A stretch of 64,000 bases of DNA from Candidatus Nanohalarchaeota archaeon (GCA_022729235.1 JALDAJ010000001.1:372001-436000), one strand, 5' to 3'; positions 34,901 to 41,435 are shown, counted from the stretch's first letter. Program-made: numbers and translations. The notes: generated by a model not told the origin, from the sequence alone.

Positions 34901-35308
34901 CAGCTCGGGCTTGGTGAGAAGCTGAAGGCGGTGGAGGAGAACAAGGTCGCTGATTTACTGCTACAGAAGCACTTCATCCCTGATATCAAAGGTAATCTCC
35001 GTTCTTTCTCCAGCCAGGAGATGAGGTGTGGTGACTGCAACACCAAGTTCCGTAGAGTGCCGATGACTGCCCAAACAATTGCTCCAACAGGCAAAACCAC
35101 AGCGGAGTGCCCCGAGTGCGGGGGTAAAGTGTTGCTGACGATTTCTGAAGGCACTATCAAGAAGTATATGGAGCCATCGAGAGATATAGTCGAGGAGTTT
35201 GAGGTATCTCCCTATGTCCGACAGCAGATTATAATCCTCAAAGATACACTCCAGAGCCTTTTCGGGAAGGACGACAGGCAGACTGGTATCAAACAGTTCA
35301 CTACATGA
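28955..35308 (+). CDS. polC: DNA polymerase D large subunit DP2, interrupted by two inteins
   Basis: A 2117-codon frame; removing two inteins (residues 893-1366 and 1397-1886) leaves 1153 residues, normal for DP2. This is the catalytic subunit of the archaeal replicative polymerase PolD. Visible: the N-terminal GPIRSAGGTASA segment, a multi-cysteine zinc region near 640-690 (CPECSSF, CVDCD, CSDCG, CGSCG), the catalytic pieces HAGKRRN | CDGDED and TMDAPL, a second zinc site (CGDCN, CPECGG), and a C-terminal QTGIKQFTT that fits a PCNA-binding motif. Both inteins split the active centre, so PolD requires two splicing events. The start is GTG inside the polB stop. Confidence 0.97.
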   Translation: MKTEEYFESLRSQTERAYDIAEEARSQSKDPEGGVDIPVAEDLPEKASSLVIAAKFPELEDSGVAERIRELEDEYGKNDERVSFEIAREIAEGEFHEFDDLERACEAGIRVGVSYMTGGITTAPLEGIGDVRIRENSDGTDYLAIYYSGPIRSAGGTASAMSVLLSDYVRLNVGLEEFKPSEKVVERYATEVDDYYNRVTSKQYYPDREETKMIADNVPVEVTGSPTEQLEVSNYKDLERVKTNRIRGGMCLVYLDGLPLKAPKIKKRIEKWGEAFGLEHWKWVEEYLELQEELHSSGDDDEEEEEEGFSYTPSDKFLDSMTAGRPVFGHPGKKGGFRLRYGHSRNNGLAATSVHPASMEITERFMATGTQLKTEYPMKGTVTTPCDSIHPPVARLENGDVIRVETREKAREIENKIDEILFLGDMLVAYGEFVENGKRLLPSPYVSEWWEKDLEKALKEGEVKLGRDFSGRDPTPKEAFKISEKLDIPLHPRWTYHWRETSVERFEALYEAVNSGELEGEKVKRCLEDILLEHRVEDGKIELEKQDLLVLQRLLKDNDEPEIDDAREIPGYIEKETRVELREQAPHYVGARMGRPEKAEKRTLEGRPQLLFPCGKQEGGRMRNLSESYRKGEVEQEIIHNKCPECSSFTYFSYCVDCDVAADPVWFCSDCGKEFDEEMDRCGSCGNEDFNRHQRTDIEVEEVIDDALDNLGSRLPELLKSPRGMSGKHRHVEPVEKGLLRQKYGLYVNKDGTVRYDATDIPMTHFRPREISTSVEKLREIGYTEDVNSEPLESEDQVLALKPQDIVIPDTDKSLPASDYFVNVAKFIDDLLEEFYGLKPYYNAEKKEDLIGELVIGLAPHTSGGTVGRIIGFTDAKGIYAHPYWHAGKRRNCLPGDAEVKMADGSTQRLRELYESAGEEEEVDSTGTVEKEMDEEVLTVDGKSINASKASKVIRTPAQDFKIEFETEGGRKFEVFPDHRVKTGEGVKKAREVEEGDKVFTPLEVDVETEDKKYLDLADMLLNSKRVMVRGVEEKADAAIKDLGGLKEASTELGVSKKSLGNYKYRDSIPLDLYRDLMQESSQDDKLLEDTSLAAKRDTVEIPAAIEADSDFMKLLGYYLAEGYTRKSEKQGEEFYQVCFAFGEQELEDNIREVINSVFGIEPSRQDHVLVISSRLVYELFKSLEVGAGAKEKRVPEFVKSLPKEKVADMLSAYFAGDGSVEKGRLHVQATSSSRKLLDDIDFLLKRFGIYTRYYQNDREAGGILVDKYGEEHYEGRTFTTNKLHIRSSHAVTFGKEIGFDLGRKQKALEADYKRERNPRIETDGELVKEEIRSKETRESEERFMYDIEVEETHNFVTRDNLVTNNCDGDEDAILLLMDGLLNFSRQFLPDMTGARSITKDTRIFVKRNEELLAPTAEELIDEVLEDEGYETRSDGFEVCRSFDDDIKAVSFSEDGDVGFTDVSALIRHENDKQVFRVKTSRGEISVTGDHSVFVTEGREIEAKPVREIEEGECIVVPSNPDLEAEGLPDKVDLFEVIPDEECYVKVPEEELEEIGPEIKQEVTEDVKQSYSEHNIYRYRTGRRDAPLKFYKEVGVVPSCKVRLRADTDPVNRFFEDCDELYRLLGYLLSEGALDRGDIYNTDIELIEDARDCIEKLTGVRPDIKEDVREERKVCYSVRVPAAFMKALEELGLARNKFDEKRVPSFVFGADKSKVRSFIEAYRSGDGSIYEEKGFSKLYTKSGEMASQLSLLLRKLGYKSSARQAGETWEVLYSEWRDKDPYWPLWDILDEARETLREDGFDYEDVKREFSNDRTNERMKTASKERVEDLYEKGVSSLEKAAEGDISVERVVEIEEADYGDDYVYDLEVPEKQNFLCGPHPVFAHNTMDAPLILSTVLNPDEVDDEAWAIETVSEYPRSFYEETQEYKYPWELDTDIEIGEDIVHSDEPFRHGYTHESQNIENGPMQSEYVTLDEMSEKTRQQLGLGEKLKAVEENKVADLLLQKHFIPDIKGNLRSFSSQEMRCGDCNTKFRRVPMTAQTIAPTGKTTAECPECGGKVLLTISEGTIKKYMEPSRDIVEEFEVSPYVRQQIIILKDTLQSLFGKDDRQTGIKQFTT
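31631..33052 (+). mobile_element. DP2 intein 1 (LAGLIDADG endonuclease)
   Basis: 474 residues between HAGKRRN and CDGDED. It starts CLPGDAEVKMADGS (block A) and contains LLGYYLAEGYT and MLSAYFAGDGSVEK, the two LAGLIDADG-like helices. The end is YDIEVEETHNFVTRDN... TNN followed by Cys+1. Two departures stand out: block B reads VFPDHRV, with Phe where the TxxH Thr should be, and the penultimate residue is Asn rather than His. Inteins lacking the penultimate His are known to splice, sometimes slowly or conditionally. Confidence 0.93.
33143..34612 (+). mobile_element. DP2 intein 2 (LAGLIDADG endonuclease)
   Basis: 490 residues between LPDMTGAR and TMDAPL. It starts with Ser1 (SITKDTRIFVKRNEE), block B is VTGDHSVFV with an intact TxxH, and the two LAGLIDADG-like helices are LLGYLLSEGAL and FIEAYRSGDGSIY. 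It ends YVYDLEVPEKQNFLCG... FAHN with Thr+1. All splicing residues are present (Ser nucleophile first, Thr at +1). Only 30 extein residues separate it from intein 1. Confidence 0.93.
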
Positions 35309-35347
35309 CCGCAAGATTATTTAGCCTGGGACTCACGATAAGAAATT

Positions 35348-35881
35348 ATGAACGGAGATGTCGGAATCAAGGAGGTTATGACGGACGGCGTAATAGCCGT
35401 TGAAAAAGACAAGAGTGTAAAAGAGGCTGCACAGCTACTCAAGGAGGAGAACATAAGAGGTCTCGTTGTCGTGGACGGCGGTGAGGCGGTCGGTATCGTT
35501 GTCTGTAGAGACATCGCATACGAGCTCGTTGCAGAGAGCAGGCATCCCCAGGAAGTCAAGGTCAGGGACATAATGAGCACAGACCTTATCGTTGCAGAGG
35601 AAGGAGAACTCCTGAACGACGTTGCTATGGCGATGCTCCGGAACGACATCTCCCGCGTACCAGTTGTGAGAGAGGACATGCTTGTAGGTATTGTAACCCA
35701 GTCCGACATCCTCAGGGCGTGGCCTGGATTCGCTGAGATACTCGAGGAGCAGGAAGAACTTGATGCTCCTGCTGATCCCAGGGAAGAGACAAGGAGCGGT
35801 GTATGCGAGGACTGCGAGAATTACTCAGAGGACCTAAAAGAGGTCGATGGGTTATTGGTGTGTCCTGAGTGCCGATCCTAG
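35348..35881 (+). CDS. Tandem CBS-domain protein with C-terminal zinc ribbon
   Basis: A 177-residue protein with two CBS motifs (VMTDGVIAVEKDKSVKEAAQLL, then IMSTDLIVAEEGELLNDVAMAML), which form an adenosyl-nucleotide-sensing Bateman module. A C-terminal rubredoxin-like zinc ribbon has CEDCENYSE and CPECRS. The combination recurs in archaea as a nucleotide-responsive regulator of unknown target. It follows polC by 39 bases on the same strand, so it may be on the replication transcript. The function is not known. Confidence 0.85.
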   Translation: MNGDVGIKEVMTDGVIAVEKDKSVKEAAQLLKEENIRGLVVVDGGEAVGIVVCRDIAYELVAESRHPQEVKVRDIMSTDLIVAEEGELLNDVAMAMLRNDISRVPVVREDMLVGIVTQSDILRAWPGFAEILEEQEELDAPADPREETRSGVCEDCENYSEDLKEVDGLLVCPECRS

Positions 35882-35919
35882 AGTAGGCTTTTTTATCACG
35901 CCGCGACTAAACCTCTCTT

Positions 35920-36372
35920 ATGAGCATGGAAATAGTAGAGGAAATCAGGAGGCAGAGAAGCACTTTCGCCGTCGAGAATCCTGGCTCTGTTTACGCAGAG
36001 ATAAGAGACCTTCTGGAGCGCCGGATGAGCTTTGACAAGGTTACTGAGGAGAAGTATTTCCATGACGTGGAGGAAGGACGGGTAAGATCACATATCGTGA
36101 CAATAGAGTTTTTCGATAACGTGACTAGAGAGGAACTGGAGATATACCTCACAATAGATGAGACCTCGAATGAGCTTGACATACTTGTGAAGGGCAAGCT
36201 TGTAACTGAATACGATGTAGACGGCTGGAGAGATTCGGTCTGGTACTACGCCTATCGCGCCCTCTATGACAAGTTCCTTTACGGTAGTGTCCGGCACGGT
36301 TACGAACCAGCGGTCGAGGAGAAAATTGAGGAACTAATCGAACGTATACGCCAGAACGTGGAGGCGACGTAG
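35920..36372 (+). CDS. Unknown protein, first of three adjacent similar proteins
   Basis: A 150-residue protein that I do not recognise. It has an N-terminal helix (VYAEIRDLLERRMSFDKVTEEKYF), an alternating strand segment (RSHIVTIEFFDN, LEIYLTIDETSNELDILVKGKLVTEYDVDGW) and a C-terminal helix after an aromatic motif (WYYAYRALYDKFLYGS, EEKIEELIERIRQN). This alpha-beta-alpha plan recurs in the next two genes. The pattern would fit a START/SRPBCC-like or similar compact fold, but that is only a guess. ATG at 35926 is an alternative start. One base separates it from the next gene. Confidence 0.7.
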   Translation: MSMEIVEEIRRQRSTFAVENPGSVYAEIRDLLERRMSFDKVTEEKYFHDVEEGRVRSHIVTIEFFDNVTREELEIYLTIDETSNELDILVKGKLVTEYDVDGWRDSVWYYAYRALYDKFLYGSVRHGYEPAVEEKIEELIERIRQNVEAT

Positions 36373-36373
36373 G

Positions 36374-36997
36374 ATGGTCGTGTTCACAGAGAATGTGCCT
36401 CCGAAGGCAGACCACCTGTTCGTGCGCGAGGACCCTGCGAGACTTTACCGAGGGCTCAGAGAGCTTCTAGTTGAAGAGTTCGATGTGGACAGGATTGAAG
36501 AGGGCAGGATGGAGTTCAACGTCGAGAAGCCGAAGGACCGTGTCCGGCTACACGCTTACAAGGAGAAAAGCCCTCACACAGTACTTTACTGGAAGTTTTC
36601 GGTTAAAGCCAAGCCCCCTCGTGACGTGTACAAATACGACAGACCTGACGACATACTTAAGGCACGGTACAAGATAACACCCAAGGTCATAACCATGTAT
36701 CCCGGCGGAGAACCGCTATCGTGGATGCCCAAGATCCAGTCAGAGTGGCCGATGGAGAGAATCGGGGCAGGACACCCAGGTCTGACAGCGGAGGAGCTCA
36801 CTAATTTCCAGCGCTCCAAACTCTACGAGGTCCTCATGAATATCTGGTACAAAAAGTTTTATTCCAAGGAGATAGAACGATACAAGGAGGAGGCAGAGGA
36901 GTCCATGCTGCGTATGGTAAACCTGTTCCGCGAAAAATTCGGAGTAGAAAAGGCGGTCTGGAGATCCGGCGCCAGCCACTACGACCCGCCCTGGTGA
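36374..36997 (+). CDS. Unknown protein, second of three adjacent similar proteins
   Basis: A 207-residue protein with no recognised family. It has the plan of its upstream neighbour: an N-terminal helix (RLYRGLRELLVEEFDVDRI), a strand-rich middle (RVRLHAYKEKSPHTVLYWKFSVKAK, ARYKITPKVITMYP) and a C-terminal LYEVLMNIWYKKFYSKEIERY helix followed by EEAEESMLRMVNLFREKFG. An added Pro-rich loop (GGEPLSWMPKIQSEWPMER) lengthens the middle. The start ATG is one base after the preceding stop, and the next gene begins six bases after this one, so all three are one operon. Confidence 0.7.
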   Translation: MVVFTENVPPKADHLFVREDPARLYRGLRELLVEEFDVDRIEEGRMEFNVEKPKDRVRLHAYKEKSPHTVLYWKFSVKAKPPRDVYKYDRPDDILKARYKITPKVITMYPGGEPLSWMPKIQSEWPMERIGAGHPGLTAEELTNFQRSKLYEVLMNIWYKKFYSKEIERYKEEAEESMLRMVNLFREKFGVEKAVWRSGASHYDPPW

Positions 36998-37003
36998 TAG
37001 CCG

Positions 37004-37684
37004 ATGAGCGAAGACACAACCTGGTTCCAGAGAAATATACTGCCCTGGCTGCACACACCGGGGACGTACAAGACAGACCACGAGAAGAAGAATTTCAAGG
37101 AAGACGACAATATCTGGCACGAGTTCCATATCTTCGACGGGGAATGGATCGAAATCCAGAACAGGGTGGACTGGTACGAGAGCCCTAACCTACCGAGTAT
37201 ATACGAGGACCACAAGTACATAATGAAGCAGAACATGGGGATGATGAGACCGGAAGAGACGTTCTACCAGCAGAACGTGGACACCAATGCCTTCAAGTCG
37301 GATATGTATTCCCAGGAGGACCTGCCCAGCGGCAGGGGGAAAGTCAGGATAGAGACCAATATATGGACCAAGACCCCGCCCTCGGGGGAGAACGATTTCG
37401 GTATGGCGGAGTACCTGGTACGCACCAAGATACGGTACAGCATCCCAAACGGCGTGACATTCCTTCCGCGTATACTTGCGCGACCACTCAACAGGTTCTT
37501 CAAATGGGCTTTTCTCAAGTATATAGGAGAGGAAATGGTGGAGCGCGACAGTGAGTACGCCCTGGAAAAAGCGAGAGAGTACTACGACTACATCAGGAAG
37601 TACCACGGGGAGGAGCCGATACAGACCAAGTCCCGGCGCGCAGAGTTCGAACCAGCTATAGAGGACGGAGTGTTCTTCCGTTAA
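37004..37684 (+). CDS. Unknown protein, third of three adjacent similar proteins
   Basis: A 226-residue aromatic-rich protein (many Trp and Tyr). Strands such as WIEIQNRVDWYESP, KVRIETNIWTKTP and EYLVRTKIRYSIP are followed by a hydrophobic patch LPRILARPLNRFFKWAFLKYIGEEM and a C-terminal helix with YALEKAREYYDYIRKY. Layout and C-terminal pattern echo the two genes upstream. The amphipathic FFKWAFLKY helix might contact membrane. No function is assigned. Confidence 0.68.
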   Translation: MSEDTTWFQRNILPWLHTPGTYKTDHEKKNFKEDDNIWHEFHIFDGEWIEIQNRVDWYESPNLPSIYEDHKYIMKQNMGMMRPEETFYQQNVDTNAFKSDMYSQEDLPSGRGKVRIETNIWTKTPPSGENDFGMAEYLVRTKIRYSIPNGVTFLPRILARPLNRFFKWAFLKYIGEEMVERDSEYALEKAREYYDYIRKYHGEEPIQTKSRRAEFEPAIEDGVFFR

Positions 37685-37695
37685 CGCACTTGGTG

Positions 37696-38122
37696 TTAGG
37701 GAGGACAGTGTTTCTTGAACCAGTCTGCTGTCAGGTCTGTTACTTTGTTCCAAGTTTCATCATAGTCATGACCTGTATCAGGAATCGGCTGTAGGTCTCC
37801 GTCCACGAGTTTCTCCACAGCTCTTCTTGACTCTTCCGGGGAGACCACCTCATCTTCTTCACCGTGGATAATACGGACAGGACATTCTATACCCGACAGG
37901 AGCTCATTCTGGTTTACTGAATTCAGTTCGTCTACTATTTCCGAGTCTATCCATATCAGCTTCCTCTTTTTCTTCAGATAACTGATACTGGGAACGACCC
38001 CACTCATCTTTGTCGCCCGTGAACCTGTGCGACACCACGACAAAAGCGTCGCTATCCGAATTCCAGTACGTTCCAACAAGCGTCTTCCTATGAATGTTCT
38101 CGAAACTTACTTTCTCCGGCAT
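37696..38122 (-). pseudogene. Degenerate alpha/beta hydrolase (internal deletion and frameshift)
   Basis: The N-terminal part in one frame reads MPEKVSFENIHRKTLVGTYW, then AFVVVSHRFTGDKDEWG, a hydrolase start with the oxyanion-hole HG changed to HR. A second frame picks up SYLKKKRKLIWIDSEIV and continues through CPVRIIHGEEDEVVSPEES to DTGHDYDETW, the typical Asp and His triad regions near the C-terminus. The middle of about 100 residues, including the GxSxG nucleophile elbow, is absent. The total span of 427 bases is under two thirds of a normal gene. I read it as a decaying dienelactone-hydrolase-like gene. Confidence 0.7.
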
Positions 38123-38176
38123 AAAAATACTGAAGCCGGTAATAAGAAAAAGCTTCTCTTCCCAACGCTTTCTAGA

Positions 38177-38251
38177 GCTGCCCTACGGTCAGCAGCTGTG
38201 AGCGACCCCCTTAACGGGTAGGGTACATGATCGGCTGTGTTACAGGGCAGC
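38177..38251 (+). promoter_or_regulatory. Structured 75-base element upstream of DUF167/dnaG
   Basis: GCTGCCCT (38177-38184) pairs perfectly with AGGGCAGC (38244-38251). Inside are smaller potential stems: GTC/GAC around GCAGCTG, ACCC/GGGT enclosing CCCTTAACGGG, and GTA/TAC. The whole is cloverleaf-like but lacks a T-loop, so it is not a normal tRNA. A TATA-like ggtaataag (38138-38146) lies about 30 bases upstream, and the DUF167 ATG is 11 bases downstream, so it would be the 5' leader of that transcript. Possible roles are a riboswitch-like leader, a protein-binding site or a small RNA. Confidence 0.4.
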
Positions 38252-38262
38252 AAAATCTTACT

Positions 38263-38514
38263 ATGACAGAGGTCTACATCAAGGTAAAACCGGGCGAGGA
38301 CGACAGGTTCAGGATAGAGTTCAAGGACTTTCCCACTATTTACCTGGAAAACGAGGCTGAAGCCGGTAGGGCGAATACAGAACTCGTGAACCGCCTGGAA
38401 CAGGTCCTCGGACAGAAACCGGGTATCGTGTCCGGGCACCAGTCCCGCAGGAAAAAGATACGTGTAGACCTCGAAAAAGAGGAGATAATGGAGAGGCTAA
38501 AAGAACATGGGTAA
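38263..38514 (+). CDS. DUF167 (YggU-like) family protein
   Basis: An 83-residue protein matching the small DUF167 fold: YIKVKPGEDDRFRIEFKDFP, then GRANTELVNRLEQVLGQKPGIVSGHQSRRKKIRVDL. The GxxSRxKxI pattern is the family hallmark. The biochemical role of the family is unknown. ATG at 38263 gives the canonical MTEVYIKVKPG start; a frame opening at 38227 would lie inside the upstream hairpin. It overlaps dnaG by eight bases and is co-transcribed with it. Confidence 0.85.
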   Translation: MTEVYIKVKPGEDDRFRIEFKDFPTIYLENEAEAGRANTELVNRLEQVLGQKPGIVSGHQSRRKKIRVDLEKEEIMERLKEHG

Positions 38515-39628
38515 GGTCGCCCAGAAATCGGCGAAGTACGTAATAGACGCGGAACTTGACGCTTCCGGGATAGTTGAAAAGCCGGACGTTGTAGGAGCGA
38601 TTTTCGGGCAGACAGAGGGTCTTCTTGGCGACGAACTCGACCTGAGAGAACTGCAGGAATGTGGGAGGATAGGGAGAATACAGGTTGACGTGAGTAGAGA
38701 AGGTGGCTCATCCTCCGCCACCATCAGGATTCCTTCATCTCTTGATTCCACGGATACTGCGCTTATAGCAGCTTCTCTTGAAACTATCGAACGTGTAGGT
38801 CCTACGAATGCAGATATCAAAGTCGGAGAAATCCGGGACGAACGTGTTTCCAAGCGCGACTACATCAAGAAACGGGCGAAACAGCTGCTGGAAGATCTGA
38901 ACTCGCAGTCACCCGACCACGGCAAGATAAACGAGGAGGTGAAGAAAGAGGTCAGGACGACCGAGATAACTGAATATGAGGGGTTCGAGGCAGGACCTGG
39001 AGCTGAACTCTCCGAGGAAATCGTCCTAGTAGAGGGTCGCGCTGATTTACTTAACCTGCTCAGGCATGGTGTCAAGAACGCCGTTGCGATAGGCGGTACG
39101 TCGGTCCCTGACAAACTCTCCGAACTGGTCGATGACAGGGAAGTGACCGCGTTCCTCGACGGTGACAGGGGCGGCGACCTGATACTGGAAGAGCTGAAGG
39201 AAGACGGACTGGTCTATCACATCGCGAGGGCGCCGGAGAACAAGGAGGTCGAAGAGCTTGGGAAGGAGGAAGTCCACTCACGGCTGAGAGACAGGGAGCC
39301 CGTAAAATTTGTCGAGGCAGAAGAGGTCGAAAGAGACGACGAAAAGATAACTGCGTTGCAAGAAAAACTTGAGGAACTGGTCGGAACCCGCGCAGCTCAC
39401 GCACTTGACAGTGAACTAGAGATTGTTTCGAAGATACCGGCGGGCAAACTACATGAACTAGAGAAGAATTGCCACGCAATCCTCATAGATGGAGAAATCG
39501 ACCGTGACAAGATTGATCGGGCGGAGAAACTTGATGCAGACTACATAGCAGGGATGGAGAAATCCGACATGGCGACCTCTTCAGAAGTAGAGCTGATAAC
39601 TAGAAGCGAGATGGCGGAAGTTAATTGA
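38507..39628 (+). CDS. dnaG: Archaeal DnaG (Toprim primase/exosome-associated protein)
   Basis: A 373-residue archaeal-type DnaG. The N-terminal domain reads YVIDAELDASGIVEKPDVVG and AIFGQTEGLLGDELDLRELQ; the Toprim domain carries VLVEGRADLLNLL (Glu176) and AFLDGDRGGDL (Asp218, Asp220). In archaea this protein has primase activity in vitro and is a stable part of the RNA exosome, so it may link replication or RNA turnover. It shares a transcript with DUF167. Length and motif spacing are normal. Confidence 0.95.
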   Translation: MGKVAQKSAKYVIDAELDASGIVEKPDVVGAIFGQTEGLLGDELDLRELQECGRIGRIQVDVSREGGSSSATIRIPSSLDSTDTALIAASLETIERVGPTNADIKVGEIRDERVSKRDYIKKRAKQLLEDLNSQSPDHGKINEEVKKEVRTTEITEYEGFEAGPGAELSEEIVLVEGRADLLNLLRHGVKNAVAIGGTSVPDKLSELVDDREVTAFLDGDRGGDLILEELKEDGLVYHIARAPENKEVEELGKEEVHSRLRDREPVKFVEAEEVERDDEKITALQEKLEELVGTRAAHALDSELEIVSKIPAGKLHELEKNCHAILIDGEIDRDKIDRAEKLDADYIAGMEKSDMATSSEVELITRSEMAEVN

Positions 39629-39667
39629 TAAACTGGTTATATAAGCCGAGGCTACAGATAGAGATTT

Positions 39668-39886
39668 ATGGGCTGGGCGGAAAGACGTGTTGAAGAGTAC
39701 CAGGACGGTGATGACGCAACATGGATGGAGCTCAGAGTTTTAGAGCACGCTAACCCGGTACACCTACCTTTAGCCATTATCGGAACTGTTCTCATCGGAT
39801 ACGGGCTCTGGATGCACGACTTTCTATGGATGGGTGCCGGAGTCGGTCTTAACCTTGCAGGACACCTATACTGCTGGATAAAATAA
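39668..39886 (+). CDS. Small membrane protein with two predicted TM segments
   Basis: A 72-residue protein. The hydrophilic N-terminus (GWAERRVEEYQDGDDATWMELRVLEHANP) is followed by two short hydrophobic segments, LPLAIIGTVLIGYGLWMH and FLWMGAGVGLNLAGHLYCWI. No family is recognised. A TATA-like gttatataag (39635-39644) lies about 25 bases before the ATG at 39668, implying a leaderless mRNA. The last base of its stop codon is the discriminator position of the opposite-strand tRNA. Confidence 0.65.
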   Translation: MGWAERRVEEYQDGDDATWMELRVLEHANPVHLPLAIIGTVLIGYGLWMHDFLWMGAGVGLNLAGHLYCWIK

Positions 39887-40026
39887 GCCCCGCCCGGGAT
39901 TTGAACCCGGGACCTGTCCCTAGCTCGCTCGAAAATCAGAGATCACGATTTTCTCTGTCCTCGTTCTCTAAAAGAGAACTTGAGGCTTACGAGGGGACCG
40001 CTTTAGCCAGGCTGAGCCAGCGAGGC
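39886..40026 (-). tRNA. tRNA-Thr(CGT) with 66-base archaeal intron
   Basis: Read from 40026 downward: acceptor GCCTCGC pairs with GCGGGGC; the D-arm has GCTC/AAGC, the anticodon stem is GTCCC/GGGAC with loop CTCGTAA (anticodon CGT), and the T-arm has TTCAAAT. The intron 39922-39987 lies after position 37. Its ends fit a bulge-helix-bulge: loop bases CTCG pair with intron CGAG, and three-base bulges (TA^A, CT^A) stand on each side. The intron folds into two further hairpins (GTTCTC/GAGAAC and GAAAATC/GATTTTC). Discriminator T73 suits archaeal Thr. CCA is not encoded. Confidence 0.93.
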
Positions 40027-40158
40027 GTCTGCCAGTGAAGTTTCTTTCTGGAAGTTTTTTAACCGCTACGTGACTGGTTCGCGGAACTTTTCAAGGGCTG
40101 CTGTATAGGGAATTGATTTAAACGAGCTCTAGAAATTTCCTTGCACGGTGTATAATTT

Positions 40159-40356
40159 ATGCAGGGCAGAATAGGCGAGGTTGCTGGATATGTCTGGGAT
40201 TTCCTTGAAGACCAGGGGGATTCCTCTGTAACGGCTGTGGCGGATGCTATAGATGTTCCAAGCACGAAGGTGTACATGGCTATCGGGTGGCTTGCCCAGG
40301 AGGACAAGATAGATTTTGAAGAAGCTGGTAGAGGTCAGCGAGTCAGGTTGAAGTAG
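40159..40356 (+). CDS. Winged-helix protein of the DUF2582 type
   Basis: A 65-residue protein: GRIGEVAGYVWDFLEDQG, then SVTAVADAIDVPSTKVYMAI and GWLAQEDKIDFEE. This matches the short winged-helix DUF2582 family (GWLAREDKI signature). Likely a small DNA- or nucleic-acid-binding regulator; targets are unknown. A TATA-like gatttaaac (40111-40119) lies about 40 bases upstream. The next gene begins 36 bases after its stop, with its own TATA-like tttatattt (40363-40371). Confidence 0.78.
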   Translation: MQGRIGEVAGYVWDFLEDQGDSSVTAVADAIDVPSTKVYMAIGWLAQEDKIDFEEAGRGQRVRLK

Positions 40357-40392
40357 CAGACTGTTTATATTTTTGAGCAACAACTGTTTTTC

Positions 40393-41349
40393 ATGGAGTT
40401 AAGAAAGGGAGCTGAGACTATAGTCGATCAATGCCTCGATATCTCTGAGAATGAAAAGGTCTTTCTGGTAAATGACGGTAACGATATGGAGCTTATCCGT
40501 GCGTTAAAAGATGTGCTTAATGAGTGGGTGAGAAACTATGAGTACTACGAGTATCCGGAACCACAGAACCATGGAACAGAGCCTCCGAAAAAAGTTGCGA
40601 AGGGTATGAGAGAATCAGATGTTTTTATCGCCCCGACGCAGAAATCGATATCACATACCAGGGCGCGTGTCAAGGCGTGTGAAAACGGTGCCAGAGGCGC
40701 CACGTTACCTGGGATAAACAAGGAAATATGGAACTCGTCTCTGAAGGCGGACTACCAGCGTGTTAAGGAGATATCAGAGAAGGTTTACGGGATTATGGAG
40801 GAGACTTCGGAGATAAGGGTCGTGACTGATTCGGGTACAGACCTCCGCTTCGATATGGATGCGGAGCATTTCCATACGGATACAGGTCTTATCCACGAAC
40901 CCGGGGAGTTCGGAAACCTTCCTGCCGGGGAAGCTGATGGAGGCGTTCTAAATGCGAGAGGCAAGCTAGTTATAGATCACATGCCGTTTGTGCCGGAGCG
41001 CAACTATGGCGGGGAACTGGTTATGGAGGGCTCAAGGATTGTTGACTGGAATAATTTGGGAGACGACTCTGAAATCGTCCAGGCGATTAAAAATGTAGAC
41101 GGTGTTAGAAACGTCGCCGAGTTCGGTTTCGGGACTAATCCTGATGCATCCATTATAGGCAACATTTTGCAGGATGAGAAGGTTCTCGGTACAGTTCACG
41201 TAGCTATAGGCGATAACACGTCTTACTTCCCTGAAGAGCACGAAAAAAGAGTTTCAAGCGATATTCACTGGGATACTTTGTGCATAGAACCTACGGTATA
41301 CTTCGACGACCGGAAGATGCTCGACAAGGGAGAACCCACGTTCCTATAA
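40393..41349 (+). CDS. M29 family aminopeptidase-like protein
   Basis: A 318-residue metallo-aminopeptidase of the AmpS/thermophilic aminopeptidase type. Ligand regions visible: NLPAGEADGG (Glu), EFGFGTNPDASIIGNILQDE (second Glu region and a conserved Asn), GTVHVAIGDN (His) and SDIHWDTLC (His-Asp). A paralogue lies at 44854-45981. Expected role: removal of N-terminal residues from short peptides in the cytoplasm. It is about 50 residues shorter than the other, mainly in its N-terminal half. The TATA-like tttatattt at 40363-40371 suggests a leaderless start. Confidence 0.85.
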   Translation: MELRKGAETIVDQCLDISENEKVFLVNDGNDMELIRALKDVLNEWVRNYEYYEYPEPQNHGTEPPKKVAKGMRESDVFIAPTQKSISHTRARVKACENGARGATLPGINKEIWNSSLKADYQRVKEISEKVYGIMEETSEIRVVTDSGTDLRFDMDAEHFHTDTGLIHEPGEFGNLPAGEADGGVLNARGKLVIDHMPFVPERNYGGELVMEGSRIVDWNNLGDDSEIVQAIKNVDGVRNVAEFGFGTNPDASIIGNILQDEKVLGTVHVAIGDNTSYFPEEHEKRVSSDIHWDTLCIEPTVYFDDRKMLDKGEPTFL

Positions 41350-41435
41350 ATCAGCTTCAGAGGATTTTATCCGGATTTTAGGTTATGAAAATAGAGATAA
41401 TAAGATTTATAAACGAAGCTAAGCCCATTAAATCT

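Noticed and set aside
38177-38251. Possible tRNA gene in the structured leader
   Set aside because: The length and closing stem fit, but there is no TTC T-loop, no proper T-stem and no anticodon arm of normal shape.
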